Assembly: GCA_017503375.1 (NCBI GenBank)
Contig: JAFVTF010000125.1
Location: 1 to 32,592 of the forward strand
Origin: Lentisphaeria bacterium
GTDB lineage: Bacteria > Verrucomicrobiota > Lentisphaeria > Victivallales > UBA1829
Direction of reading: 5' to 3'
Length of the DNA: 32,592 nt
Position numbers and translations under genes: made by a program
Shown: piece by piece, positions 22,988-31,720 of the stretch
Layout of the letters: each line of letters starts with the position of its first letter
Position numbering within the stretch: the stretch's first letter is position 1
The notes under the pieces: generated by a model
Told to the model about the DNA's origin: nothing
The model's database searches: none
Seen by the model: only the letters and a program-made list of their open reading frames with translations

Positions 22988-24784
22988 TCAGAATTTTGTT
23001 GCGGGCATGTTACGGACTCCGCAATCTCCACCATCTCCGCTTGGCCAGTAATTACAGCGATCCTTCTGGCGGACGGTAACGTTTCCGTCTACATCGTATG
23101 CAAGAGGTCGTTCCAGCCAGTCAATCCCGAATTGACGCCAGGATGGATTATCTGCTTTTTTCAGGAGGTTATGATAAGTCCGGAATTGACTTTGCAGGTT
23201 TTGAGGGATTTGATCCAGGGAATTTGCTTTTCCCAGTTCCGGCATGTAATTGAGCAGATAAAGATACCAGTTATAATTTGCCAGAGGATTCATGCCCGGA
23301 TTTTCCAGTGCAACAGGAATCAATGCGGTTTCAGAAAACACCGGAAGTACCATGGAAGAGTAATGGGGCGGTGCAAATTTTTTCCCTATTTTCAACTTTC
23401 CGAAAGGCTTTGCCAGCGCATACGCATGGATTGTCGGAGGTGATGCCTGCAGAATTGATTCAGCAGTCCTCAAGCTGTCCACATATTTTTGAGTCCCTTT
23501 GTAACCGCTGACTGCATCGGAGAATTGATGACGTGTTCCGTCATTCCGGCTGGTGAAGAGCAGTTTTGGTGAAAAATAGGCATCCATTCGAGCCACGGCT
23601 CCGGATTTATACGTTGATTCCGGTTTGAATGTTCCATCAAGATACCGTTCCCAGTGTGCAACGACCCATTTATTGTAATCAATCCACTCTTCTTTGTAAA
23701 ACGCCCAGTCAATTGCCGGAAGCGGGTTCAATTTAGTGTCCAGATCATCGCCGCTTTTCACATTTCCTTCATCGTCAAATTCCGGTTCTTTCCAATCATA
23801 TCTGTCTCCGAGAGGTGTCCAATTTTTCCCGGACCGTTTCAAAAGTTCTTCCAGAACACCATAATCTTTGACCAGATCATATGCTGTCTGAGAGGATTCT
23901 GCAATCTTTACGCGGACAGGAAGATATTCACTTTCTTTTGTGAAGTTGGTGTTTTGTTTGACTTTGATGTTACCCCACCATTTTGAAGAAAAATTTGCAA
24001 GAAGAAATTCTTTGAGATAACAGAAATCATCCCCGCGGATGGCATCATAAAAGGACCAGCTTCCCAGAAATTTTGCAAAATCCGGAGAAGATGGCGGGTC
24101 AGTATAAAGAGAGGGTGCGCCAATCATTTCCCCGCTGGGCATAACAGCAAACCCCAGACCGGATCTTCCCTTCTGGTGCAGAAGCGTTGTCAGCATATTG
24201 AGGTATGGAACATGCCATTGGAATCCATAAAGGAACTTGGAGCAATATTCATCCTGTTTGAAATAATCATAAAGGTTGGAGCGTTCATCCACACCGGCAA
24301 GCATTGAGTTCTGCATGGAGACCGCCCGCCCGAAATTGTCATAACTGTTCAATCCATTATTTTTCGCCGCAGTCTGTGCTGCACCAACTCCGATCAGCGG
24401 ACAGATAAACAAGGCTCTGTACTGCATCTGCGAAATCAGGTCTGAAGATTGTGAGAGCATCTTTTGACGTTGAATATGGTCCGTCCCGGCTAATTCATCT
24501 CTGTGTTGAACACCCATAAAGGTTTCAGAATTACCGCCTGTTCCGAAAAGACTTTCATCAATCAGCAGAGTTGTTGCTTTGACAATATTCAATTCTCCGA
24601 CAAGATTCAATGTATGTCTCTGCCAGTTTGCTCCTGCGATTGCTGCGGCATCCACTGCCGATTGCGATTTTACTTTCCCTCTGATCAGATTCTGAACATC
24701 AAACAGGGAAAAAATGGCAAGGAGCAGAATGATCAATGCCATAATCCCGAGAATCAGAACCTGTCCGCGTTCGTGCCGTCTCAC
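22988..24784 (-). CDS. TadG-like Flp pilus assembly protein
   Basis: A 598-residue protein. Its N-terminus (RRHERGQVLILGIMALIILL, then LAIFSLFDVQNLIRGKVKSQ and SAVDAAAIAGA) is the typical TadE/G-like N-terminal segment: one membrane anchor and a conserved S-x-x-D-A-A-A-L/I-A-G. The long C-terminal part is probably extracytoplasmic and unassigned, rich in Tyr, Trp and Pro. The start is GTG at 24782-24784. GGAG lies 7 bases upstream and the stop of the TadE-like gene is one base away, so the two are translationally coupled. TadG-type proteins are minor components of Tad/Flp pili. No TadA ATPase, TadB/C or secretin gene is in this window, so the export machine must lie elsewhere. Confidence 0.8.
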   Translation of the reverse strand: MRRHERGQVLILGIMALIILLLAIFSLFDVQNLIRGKVKSQSAVDAAAIAGANWQRHTLNLVGELNIVKATTLLIDESLFGTGGNSETFMGVQHRDELAGTDHIQRQKMLSQSSDLISQMQYRALFICPLIGVGAAQTAAKNNGLNSYDNFGRAVSMQNSMLAGVDERSNLYDYFKQDEYCSKFLYGFQWHVPYLNMLTTLLHQKGRSGLGFAVMPSGEMIGAPSLYTDPPSSPDFAKFLGSWSFYDAIRGDDFCYLKEFLLANFSSKWWGNIKVKQNTNFTKESEYLPVRVKIAESSQTAYDLVKDYGVLEELLKRSGKNWTPLGDRYDWKEPEFDDEGNVKSGDDLDTKLNPLPAIDWAFYKEEWIDYNKWVVAHWERYLDGTFKPESTYKSGAVARMDAYFSPKLLFTSRNDGTRHQFSDAVSGYKGTQKYVDSLRTAESILQASPPTIHAYALAKPFGKLKIGKKFAPPHYSSMVLPVFSETALIPVALENPGMNPLANYNWYLYLLNYMPELGKANSLDQIPQNLQSQFRTYHNLLKKADNPSWRQFGIDWLERPLAYDVDGNVTVRQKDRCNYWPSGDGGDCGVRNMPATKF

Positions 24785-24785
24785 T

Positions 24786-25526
24786 TTAACGCTCCAGATA
24801 TAAATTTGAATGGTTCTTCAAGTCAACAGTGGAGGAAATATCCAACAGCCGCTCCGGTACGAAAGCCTTTGCAAACGGCAGGCGCATGGGGTATTTTTCA
24901 AATTTAACTTCTGCAGAGACACTCTCACTCCTGCGTCTGAAAGTTGCTGTCAGGCTGGTGTAAACGCTGATGTTGTCATCATTATTATTGCCGTTATTAT
25001 GGGTAACATTTCCGTTTAAGTCAATACTGGTACTGACACTGCCACCGCTGCCACCGCTGCTTCCACTGCTTCCTCTGCCGGCGAACCAGTATTCACACTC
25101 CAAATAACGGTATCCTTCCATGTAGTGAAGAATTGCCCGCCTCAGACGGTAGTAGTAATCATAAACGTCATTGTTCTGTCTGTAGTCGGAAGTCGTAAAA
25201 GTGCTTCCTTTTCCAAACATTTCTTCAAAGAAGGAAGCACTCAGTTCCGGTGGTTCAAGAATTTTTCCGGAGACAGGAATAGCCCGCGTTCTGGCTTCAA
25301 CTTTTGCCAGAGAATCATTAAAACCGACGGAAAGACTCCGTGCAGTACGGAATGCGGCGTAATCAGTAAACTCCTGCGCCGTATAAAGAAGGAAGACCTG
25401 AAGCAGTCCGAAGAGAATGAGACAGATCAGGAGTATGGCAATAACACCTTCAACAATGGATGACCCCTGCTGAAGGTGCTGTTTCCTGCATCCGGATCCG
25501 TCCGGCTTTGTAATTTGCCGTATCAT
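24786..25526 (-). CDS. TadE-like minor pilin
   Basis: A 246-residue protein with a prepilin-like N-terminus (QQGSSIVEGVIAILLICLIL, then FGLLQVFLLYTAQEFTDYAAFRTAR) as in TadE family minor pseudopilins. The glutamate of VE follows the hydrophilic leader, as in the family. A low-complexity stretch (GRGSSGSSGGSGGS) followed by Asn-rich repeats (NGNVTHNNGNNNDDN) splits the extracytoplasmic part. The ribosome binding site before the first ATG is poor; an internal ATG at codon 14 region (MQ/CRKQHLQ area) is not clearly better, so the start is uncertain. It follows the pilin gene at 25553 by 26 bases and precedes the TadG-like gene by one base. Confidence 0.78.
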   Translation of the reverse strand: MIRQITKPDGSGCRKQHLQQGSSIVEGVIAILLICLILFGLLQVFLLYTAQEFTDYAAFRTARSLSVGFNDSLAKVEARTRAIPVSGKILEPPELSASFFEEMFGKGSTFTTSDYRQNNDVYDYYYRLRRAILHYMEGYRYLECEYWFAGRGSSGSSGGSGGSVSTSIDLNGNVTHNNGNNNDDNISVYTSLTATFRRRSESVSAEVKFEKYPMRLPFAKAFVPERLLDISSTVDLKNHSNLYLER

Positions 25527-25552
25527 ACCGGAAGATGGATTTTCTGTGAAGA

Positions 25553-25795
25553 TCAGTTGCCAATATTGCTGGCATCTGCATCCAGTTCTTTGAGCGTTTC
25601 TGCAGAGCTTTTTTCTGCTTCGCTCTTCACATCTTTTTCAGTTCCGAGTGCAGAGGTCGCTCCTGCAATCTTGGTACGGATCGTATCGCTGAACATTCCC
25701 ATGATTGCCAATGCAGCGATTGCCACAACGACAACGATGATGATATATTCCACGATTGCCTGACCTTTGCATCTTCTTTTGGCATTGATTTTCAT
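25553..25795 (-). CDS. Flp-type pilin
   Basis: An 80-residue protein with a basic leader and the class III-like motif KGQAIVEYIIIVVVVAIAAL. The E-Y pair just before the hydrophobic stretch is the mark of Flp pilins. The short mature tail is acidic and Ala/Lys/Glu-rich (TEKDVKSEAEKSSAETLKEL). Length and layout fit a major Flp pilin. AAAGGA upstream supports the start. It is the second gene of a four-gene minus-strand cluster. Confidence 0.82.
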   Translation of the reverse strand: MKINAKRRCKGQAIVEYIIIVVVVAIAALAIMGMFSDTIRTKIAGATSALGTEKDVKSEAEKSSAETLKELDADASNIGN

Positions 25796-25829
25796 TTTTC
25801 TGTCCTTTCTTTTTTTCTTGTTTATATCT

Positions 25830-26000
25830 TTACGGTTCCCACCCCAGAAGGGCAGTCATCCGCCAATTATATTCTGCAAAAACCGCCAGCAGAAAAAACA
25901 GCAGCAAAACGATTGCAAAAGCCATAACAACAACAGAAATATATTCTGCAAATACCTGACCTTTAGAATGTTTCTTCTGTTTTCCTCCGCTTTTATTCAT
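25830..26000 (-). CDS. Small Flp-pilin-like protein (56 aa)
   Basis: The start is the ATG at 25998-26000, because GAGG lies 5 bases before it; an upstream in-frame ATG has no such site. The product has a Lys-rich leader (MNKSGGKQKKHSKGQ), then VFAEYISVVVMAFAIVLLLF and a short tail (AEYNWRMTALLGWEP). It shares the KGQ-x-x-x-EY arrangement with the next gene, so both are probably processed by the same prepilin peptidase. It differs enough in its hydrophobic region to be a distinct minor pilin. It is the first gene of the cluster. Confidence 0.75.
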   Translation of the reverse strand: MNKSGGKQKKHSKGQVFAEYISVVVMAFAIVLLLFFLLAVFAEYNWRMTALLGWEP

Positions 26001-26034
26001 GATAACCTCATACTGAAAACCGGTTTCCAAGCTA

Positions 26035-26063
26035 ACTATAGCACAACTTTTTTGAAAAAACAA
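26035..26063 (-). promoter_or_regulatory. Probable promoter of the Tad/Flp-like cluster
   Basis: On the minus strand TTGTTT (complement of 26058-26063) and TATAGT (complement of 26035-26040) are spaced by 17 bases, 34 bases before the first start codon. Confidence 0.6.
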
Positions 26064-26146
26064 GAAAAAAAATAAAAAAATTATTTGATTTTTCAGTCAA
26101 AAAAGAAATTCCTGCCGTTTTTACGGATTCTCTGAAAAAAAAACTG

Positions 26147-27079
26147 TTATCTGCTGCGGCGGGCAAAGGTCTTGGTAACAAGAAATGTCACAACACCAAG
26201 CACCAGCATGACAAGAAGAAAAATACCGTAACTGACATAAGGGTTCACTCCGGTCATGGCAGAAGTGAATTCGGACATTCCGCCCACGCTGGCAACAAAA
26301 GTAGGAACCGCAATAGCAATAGCAATAGCGTTCATATTTTTCATCATCACGTTCAGGTTGTTGTTGATAATGGACGCACGGGCATCCATCATTCCGGCAA
26401 GAACCTGTGAGTAAACTTCAGCCTGGTCCAGAAATTGGCGGTTTTCGATAGCAATATCTTCCAGCAGTTCCACATGGTCAGCTGTAAAGCCCATTTTTCC
26501 TGCGGCGGCGCGGATCCTTTCAATCACACGACGGTTTCCGCTGAGGGCATTCACGTAATAAACCAACCCTTTTTCCAATGTGAACATATTAATCAATTCT
26601 CTTCCGTCATGGGAACTTACAATTGCCTGTTCCAGTTCATCACTGCACATATTGATGACTCGCAGATGGCTTTCAAAATGCCGGATCGCCAGCAGAAGCG
26701 TTTTCATGATAACGTCCTGCACGGTTCTGACATTACTGGCAATTTTTCCTGTGAAGAGGGGAACATATTCATCAAGGATAATGACTACCTTGTCAGAAAA
26801 TGCAAAAATCCCCATGGATTTTACCTGGAAAAAAAAGTTGTCTTCCGCAGAATAGTTTTTCGGATACTTGAGAATGATCGCTGTATGATTATCCTCAAAT
26901 TCAATACGGGGAGTCTCGCCGGGGTCGATTGACGAGGTGATTGTATGGTCATCCATGCCATAGTCGTTGATAAGATGCTCTCTTTCACTGACATCCGGCT
27001 TGACATAGACTTCAACGGGGATACTTCCTTCAGCCCCTTGAGTAATACGTCCGCCGCAAACGGTATATCTTTGAAGCAT
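26147..27079 (-). CDS. CorA-family divalent cation transporter with variant GMN motif
   Basis: A 310-residue inner-membrane transporter of the CorA family, which moves Mg2+ (sometimes Co2+ or Ni2+) through a pentameric pore. There is a soluble N-terminal domain, the long stalk helix (about 190-245, ASIINNNLNVMMKNMNAIAI), TM1 with TFVASVGGMSEF, a short periplasmic loop and TM2 (VSYGIFLLVMLVLGVVTFLV), then a basic tail. The signature loop, almost always GMN, reads GMS here. The start is supported by GGAGGT. It lies 92 bases after serC on the same strand, with a 9-bp stem hairpin between them. Because of the motif change its ion choice is uncertain. Confidence 0.9.
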   Translation of the reverse strand: MLQRYTVCGGRITQGAEGSIPVEVYVKPDVSEREHLINDYGMDDHTITSSIDPGETPRIEFEDNHTAIILKYPKNYSAEDNFFFQVKSMGIFAFSDKVVIILDEYVPLFTGKIASNVRTVQDVIMKTLLLAIRHFESHLRVINMCSDELEQAIVSSHDGRELINMFTLEKGLVYYVNALSGNRRVIERIRAAAGKMGFTADHVELLEDIAIENRQFLDQAEVYSQVLAGMMDARASIINNNLNVMMKNMNAIAIAIAVPTFVASVGGMSEFTSAMTGVNPYVSYGIFLLVMLVLGVVTFLVTKTFARRSR

Positions 27080-27117
27080 TTGCGCGACCTCCTGAAATTA
27101 CGGACGATACATAATCT

Positions 27118-27147
27118 GGAGGGCTTGCTGAGATCAGAAAGCCCTCC
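27118..27147 (-). terminator. Hairpin between serC and the CorA-like gene
   Basis: GGAGGGCTT (27118-27126) and AAGCCCTCC (27139-27147) form a perfect 9-base stem with a 12-base loop just after the serC stop. No T-run follows on the minus strand. It may be a weak or factor-aided terminator, or a processing or attenuation site. Confidence 0.6.
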
Positions 27148-27171
27148 GAACGGAAATTAACCAGAGGTTAA

Positions 27172-28251
27172 TCAGTTAGCCTTCTTGAACGCAGCCATGA
27201 AGTCGATGAGTTTTTCAACGCCTTCGATGGGAACTGCATTGTAGATGCTTGCACGGATACCGCCGACGGAGCGGTGACCCTTCAGACCGATCATGCCGGC
27301 TGCTTTTGCTTCCTTGACGAACTTGGCTTCGAGTTCTTCGTTGGGAAGACGGAAGACAACGTTCATGCGGGAACGGCTGCAGGGGCAGACGGGGTTTCTG
27401 TAGTATCCATCAGAACCGTCGATTGCAGCATAAAGAGCAGCTGCTTTTGCATTGTTGATCTTTTCGATGCCGTCGATACCGCCCTGTTCCTTGACCCAGT
27501 CAGTGACCAGTGCGAGCATATAGATACCGTAGGTCGGCGGGGTGTTGTAGAGGGAGTTGTTATCGGTGTAGGTTGCATAACGGAGCATGGTGGGAACGTT
27601 GGCGGGGGTGCGTGCGATCAGATCCTTGCGGATGATGACGAGTGTGACACCGCTGGGACCGAGGTTCTTCTGAGCACCGGCATAGATCATACCGAATTTG
27701 TTCATATCAAAACGGCGGGACATGATGTCGCTGGACATATCTGCGATCAGGGGAGCATTTGCTTCCGGGAATTCCTGATACTGTGTACCGTAAATGGTGT
27801 TGTTGCTTGTGATGTGCAGATAGCTTGCTTCTTTGGTGGAGGGCTGCCATTTGTCGAAAGAAGGAATATAGGTGTATTTATCTTCTTTGGAAGATGCAAT
27901 GCATTTGACTTCACCGAAGAGTTTTGCTTCTTTCATTGCCTTGGAGGACCATGTGCCGGTATCTGCATATTCAGCATATCCGCCGGGAAGCATGAGGTTC
28001 ATGGGAACCATTGCAAACTGCAAGCTTGCACCGCCCTGAATATAAACGACTTCATATTCATCGGACACACCGAGGATTTCACGGATATTGTTGTTTGCCC
28101 GGGCAAGGATCTCATCAAAGAGAGGTCCACGATGGGAATGTTCCATCAAACCGCATCCACTGCCATTGTAATCGCAGAATTCTTTTTGAGCTCTTTCCAT
28201 GACTGCGGTCGGGATCATTGCCGGACCGGCGCTGAAATTGACAATGCGCAT
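27172..28251 (-). CDS. serC: Phosphoserine aminotransferase
   Basis: A PLP enzyme of 359 residues that converts 3-phosphohydroxypyruvate and glutamate to O-phosphoserine in serine synthesis (also used in pyridoxal phosphate synthesis). It starts with the family signature VNFSAGPAMIP. It contains MEHSHRG, the IQGGASLQFAMVPMNL block, ADMSSDIMSR (PLP-binding Asp/Ser region) and GAQKNLGPSG with the Schiff-base lysine K195. RGSIGG-type substrate binding appears as GHRSVGGIRASIYNA near the end. Length and motifs are complete. GGAGGA precedes the ATG. Codon use is biased as in the PEP carboxykinase gene, suggesting good expression. A TATAAT -10 (complement of 28340-28345) lies upstream. Confidence 0.97.
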   Translation of the reverse strand: MRIVNFSAGPAMIPTAVMERAQKEFCDYNGSGCGLMEHSHRGPLFDEILARANNNIREILGVSDEYEVVYIQGGASLQFAMVPMNLMLPGGYAEYADTGTWSSKAMKEAKLFGEVKCIASSKEDKYTYIPSFDKWQPSTKEASYLHITSNNTIYGTQYQEFPEANAPLIADMSSDIMSRRFDMNKFGMIYAGAQKNLGPSGVTLVIIRKDLIARTPANVPTMLRYATYTDNNSLYNTPPTYGIYMLALVTDWVKEQGGIDGIEKINNAKAAALYAAIDGSDGYYRNPVCPCSRSRMNVVFRLPNEELEAKFVKEAKAAGMIGLKGHRSVGGIRASIYNAVPIEGVEKLIDFMAAFKKAN

Positions 28252-28544
28252 AATAAATCCTCCATCAATTTTTCCGGGAATTTTTCATTGCGGATCACCT
28301 GAATCCGGAACGTTCCCTGTCTGATCATATTTTTGCGTTATTATAAGATACCACCAAAATGCACTTTTTTCCAGTCGACTTTACATGTTTTTTTATTATT
28401 TTTTTGTGATTTTCCTTTCAGGAGGGGAGGAACCACGCGGCTCTTTGTTCATCTGAACTTTTGACAGAACACCGCAGAATTCCGGAATCCCGGATGAAAG
28501 GCTGATTTGAGAACAGAGCAAAAGTTAAAACAACAGAGCTTTTT

Positions 28545-31500
28545 TCAGTCGCTCAGAATCAGATTCCGGAGTCCTGTTTCTACAAAGCAATAATGCTCAT
28601 TGTATGGCGGATTTTTCATCCCGACAGCATTGGGCTCTTTTGACCAGGAAAGAGTATGAACTAAATACGATTCCCCCTCTTCCAGATGATGCGGTCCCAG
28701 CATGTTCCGCAGAGAGACTGTCATTTCTATTTCAAGCGTATTTTCTCCGGAAACAAGCAGTCCGTTCACAGGAATCGCAAATTGTCCCTGGAAAAGAAAA
28801 CCGGCTTCTTTCCCATTCAGCTTCAGACGGTAGGAATTTGCACCGGCAGGATCAAACCGCAGATAGCGGATTTGTTCTGCTTCTTCATCCGTCAGTGAAA
28901 ATTTCTGCATAAATACAGCTTTTCCGGAGAAAAACGGCATTCCGGATTCTGTGATATCTTTCATGTTGACAACTGCGCCGGAAAGCGGTGAATCTATCGA
29001 AAATGTTCCGTAAAAACGTTTTCCGTTCCGTTCCAGAGACTCCGTTCTTCCGCTATGAGTCACTTTGAAATCTCCCAACAGATAAATACATTCGATTTCC
29101 GTGTCAAATGTCAGTTTATTATATTCCGTTTCAAACTTTTCAGCTTTTTCCAGAGCTTTGTAAACCGTTTGAGATTGATGGTAACGGCATTTCATGGAAA
29201 TGGTATTTATTCCGTAATGCAAACCGTCCGGCAGAGGAATTTTCCGGAAAGCATGATCAAATAATTTTCCGCTGTCAACAGCAGAAAATGTTTTTCCGTT
29301 CAGCGCATATTCAAACAGCTCCGGAGTTTCCGAAATCAGTGTCAGTGGCTTATTCAAATCAAATGATTCACCGATCGTGAAATCAAACTCCATTTCCAGA
29401 TCACAATCACATTTCCGTTTCAGCAGACGATGGTGGATCACACTGACGTTATCATAAATCCACTCACTGCCATCGACGCGGTATCTGCAATGATCCAGTG
29501 TGAAAATATTACCTTCTCCGGCGGAAATCACTTCAAACTCATTGGAAAGCTGTTCCAGCGGTTTGAGTTCGGAAAAATCTTTTGGCCGAAATTCTTTTCC
29601 CGGATCAGCTGTCTGGCCGGAAACAAAGAGCATTAACGCTTCTCCTGATGCAAAAGGATATTGGAATGTAAGTTTTCCATCTTGGTTGACAACGTTATCC
29701 AAAACTGCAAAATCTCCGGAGAATTTATCGATTACTTCCACACAGTTTCCTGTCGCCGGAAGTGACATTTCAACTTTGCATGCCTCTGTATATCTCTTGT
29801 TGGCAAAGAAATAAAATCTTCCGTGTCTTCTCTCGATCTCAAGTTCCCGCCAGGTACTTAAAATATCTTCTGCGGGGATTCCATTCTCTTTTACAGATAC
29901 CAGTCCGTGCATGCCGGATGCAATCGTTTCTGCAGCTTTCTTTGCATCTGTGAATACCGGAAGTGACCGGAACCAGGTCATAAATTTTTCATCGGCAGAG
30001 ACTCCGTCGATGGTCAACGGAGCATTTTCGATTCTGTTCTCAAGAACATAAATTTTTCCGCCTGCCTGATGGAATTTCTGCAGCATTTCTGCCAGAACGG
30101 CGGAAAGATTGGTCAATTCCGGAATCAGAACATGACTGTAAGAACATTTTCCAATGTGGATTTTTCCATTTTCAAGAGAGCCGTTTTCCTCCGCAATGAT
30201 TTCATCTGCATAATGATGAGGAATTTTCCATGTTTCCAGAGCGGCGGTCATTTTCTGCAATGAATGTGCGTAATCCTCCATCGGACTCTCCAAGTACGTT
30301 CCTGTAAATAGTTTCCAGACACTTGAAAGCGGATGAAGTACCAGGAGGTCAGTTTTTATTTCACCTTCTGCTAATAACATTCCGGCACGGGCAAAATAAC
30401 TGTTCATGATGCTGTAATCATCCCACCAGGGCTGATGAACAAAACTGGAGGAGGGATAATCCCGTTTTCTGAGACCGCGCAGAGAATATCCCTGTAAATG
30501 CTGACATAACAGATTGATTCCTCTTGCGAGCTGCTGCTGATAAATCCAGCCCATTCCGTGAAATCCGAAGTTCCATCCGGTCAAAGCAAAACTTTCTGTC
30601 AAAAGCTGTTTCTTCCCGAATTGGGCAGCTGCAGAAACCAGCTGAATCTGCGCCATCCCGTTCGGGTCGACTCTGCCCAGAACATCCACTCCGGGAATAT
30701 GGTAGTGCTGATATTGCAGCATGATTGTTCCGTTGCTTGGAACCTGATGAGAAAAATATTCTTCCAGAACATGATGTCCTGTCAGGAGCCATCCGTGAGA
30801 ATCACACCATTCCGCAATCTGTTTCATGAAATTGTTATTGAACAGTTTTGCCGAGAGTTTCCAGTAGCGGATGCGGATTTCAGCACTGTTTTTGCCCGGA
30901 TAAAACAGAAACGGAAGGGTTTCAATCATTTCCGTACCATATTCTTTCCGGTATTCCTCTTCATAAACAAACGACCAGGGAAAACCGTTTCTGGAAATCT
31001 GCGGTTCATCCGTGAAAATCCCTTTCAAAGACTTGAGCAGATGTGAGGGAATTGTTTCATAATAGAACTCATGAGTTGCACGGATAAATTCAGCAACAAC
31101 GTTTTTATCGAGATTATCCACATAATAAGGGTTGATTTCAAAAAAACAGCGGATGACAGTTATTTCAGGTGTATCGGGAGCTGTCCGGCTGAGAAAAATT
31201 CCATTTTCATCATAATACGCAATGGTGTTTTCTGTGCCGCATTCTTTGAGTTTCCGTTTTTCGCAGCGGAGATATTTCTGCTGATATTTTACTCCCATTC
31301 CGTTGACGATTCCGCCGCCGAATCCGCTGGGCCAGCCGTTTTCATCATAAAGCCAGGCATTCATTCCCAGTTTCTGAGCTTCATCCAGACACGCATTGAT
31401 GCATTCCATCCATTCCGGGGAAAGGTATGCTGTTTTCAATCCGCCACGGGCATGCATGAAAAATCCACCGAGTCCTGCTTTATGCATTTCCCTTATCTGT

Positions 31501-31598
31501 TCCCGGAGTACTGCCGGATCCAGTTTGTCATTCCAGCTCCAAAATGGAATCGGGCGGTATTTTACCGCAGGATTGATAAGATCAGATTGTAAAACCAT
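28545..31598 (-). CDS. GH106-like glycoside hydrolase (alpha-L-rhamnosidase type)
   Basis: A 1017-residue enzyme. I place the start at the ATG 31596-31598 (MVLQSDLINPAVKYRPIPFW) because AGGGAGG lies 7 bases upstream; the ATG 19 codons earlier has no such site and overlaps the promoter. The N-terminal TIM barrel has FWSWNDKLDP, MHKAGLGGFFMHARGG, AWLYDENGWPSG, GIFTDEPQISR, GHHVLEEYF, LLTESFALTGWNFG and RGINLLCQHLQGYS, the usual pattern of GH106-like enzymes. Beta-sandwich domains follow, the last (about 890-1017) GH2-like with LRFDPAGANSYRLKLNG. No signal peptide is seen, so it probably acts inside the cell on imported oligosaccharides. Rhamnose specificity is inferred from the family only. Confidence 0.85.
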   Translation of the reverse strand: MVLQSDLINPAVKYRPIPFWSWNDKLDPAVLREQIREMHKAGLGGFFMHARGGLKTAYLSPEWMECINACLDEAQKLGMNAWLYDENGWPSGFGGGIVNGMGVKYQQKYLRCEKRKLKECGTENTIAYYDENGIFLSRTAPDTPEITVIRCFFEINPYYVDNLDKNVVAEFIRATHEFYYETIPSHLLKSLKGIFTDEPQISRNGFPWSFVYEEEYRKEYGTEMIETLPFLFYPGKNSAEIRIRYWKLSAKLFNNNFMKQIAEWCDSHGWLLTGHHVLEEYFSHQVPSNGTIMLQYQHYHIPGVDVLGRVDPNGMAQIQLVSAAAQFGKKQLLTESFALTGWNFGFHGMGWIYQQQLARGINLLCQHLQGYSLRGLRKRDYPSSSFVHQPWWDDYSIMNSYFARAGMLLAEGEIKTDLLVLHPLSSVWKLFTGTYLESPMEDYAHSLQKMTAALETWKIPHHYADEIIAEENGSLENGKIHIGKCSYSHVLIPELTNLSAVLAEMLQKFHQAGGKIYVLENRIENAPLTIDGVSADEKFMTWFRSLPVFTDAKKAAETIASGMHGLVSVKENGIPAEDILSTWRELEIERRHGRFYFFANKRYTEACKVEMSLPATGNCVEVIDKFSGDFAVLDNVVNQDGKLTFQYPFASGEALMLFVSGQTADPGKEFRPKDFSELKPLEQLSNEFEVISAGEGNIFTLDHCRYRVDGSEWIYDNVSVIHHRLLKRKCDCDLEMEFDFTIGESFDLNKPLTLISETPELFEYALNGKTFSAVDSGKLFDHAFRKIPLPDGLHYGINTISMKCRYHQSQTVYKALEKAEKFETEYNKLTFDTEIECIYLLGDFKVTHSGRTESLERNGKRFYGTFSIDSPLSGAVVNMKDITESGMPFFSGKAVFMQKFSLTDEEAEQIRYLRFDPAGANSYRLKLNGKEAGFLFQGQFAIPVNGLLVSGENTLEIEMTVSLRNMLGPHHLEEGESYLVHTLSWSKEPNAVGMKNPPYNEHYCFVETGLRNLILSD

Positions 31599-31663
31599 AT
31601 AAAACCTCCCTGAAAAATTCCAGTGTGTCGAATAGTAAGCTATGGAGAACATCATTGTCTTTA

Positions 31664-31691
31664 AGTATACACCCGAAAAATATTTTTTCCA
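31664..31691 (-). promoter_or_regulatory. Possible promoter of the GH106-like gene
   Basis: On the minus strand TGGAAA (complement of 31686-31691) and TATACT (complement of 31664-31669) are spaced by 16 bases, 65 bases before the chosen start codon. The -35 box is weak. Confidence 0.4.
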
Positions 31692-31720
31692 GTAAATTCT
31701 TATGTTTTTTTATTATTTTA

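Noticed and set aside
26090..26146. Terminator after the CorA-like gene
   Set aside because: Only a 4-bp CCGT/ACGG stem precedes the T-rich stretch; too weak to call.
27274..28302. 342-codon plus-strand frame opposite serC
   Set aside because: Antisense shadow of serC with Cys/Gly/Val-rich translation and no motif.
28500..28545. Terminator after the GH106-like gene
   Set aside because: AACAGAGC occurs twice in direct, not inverted, orientation, so no stem forms; the similarity to the repeat-element ends is noted but not enough to annotate.
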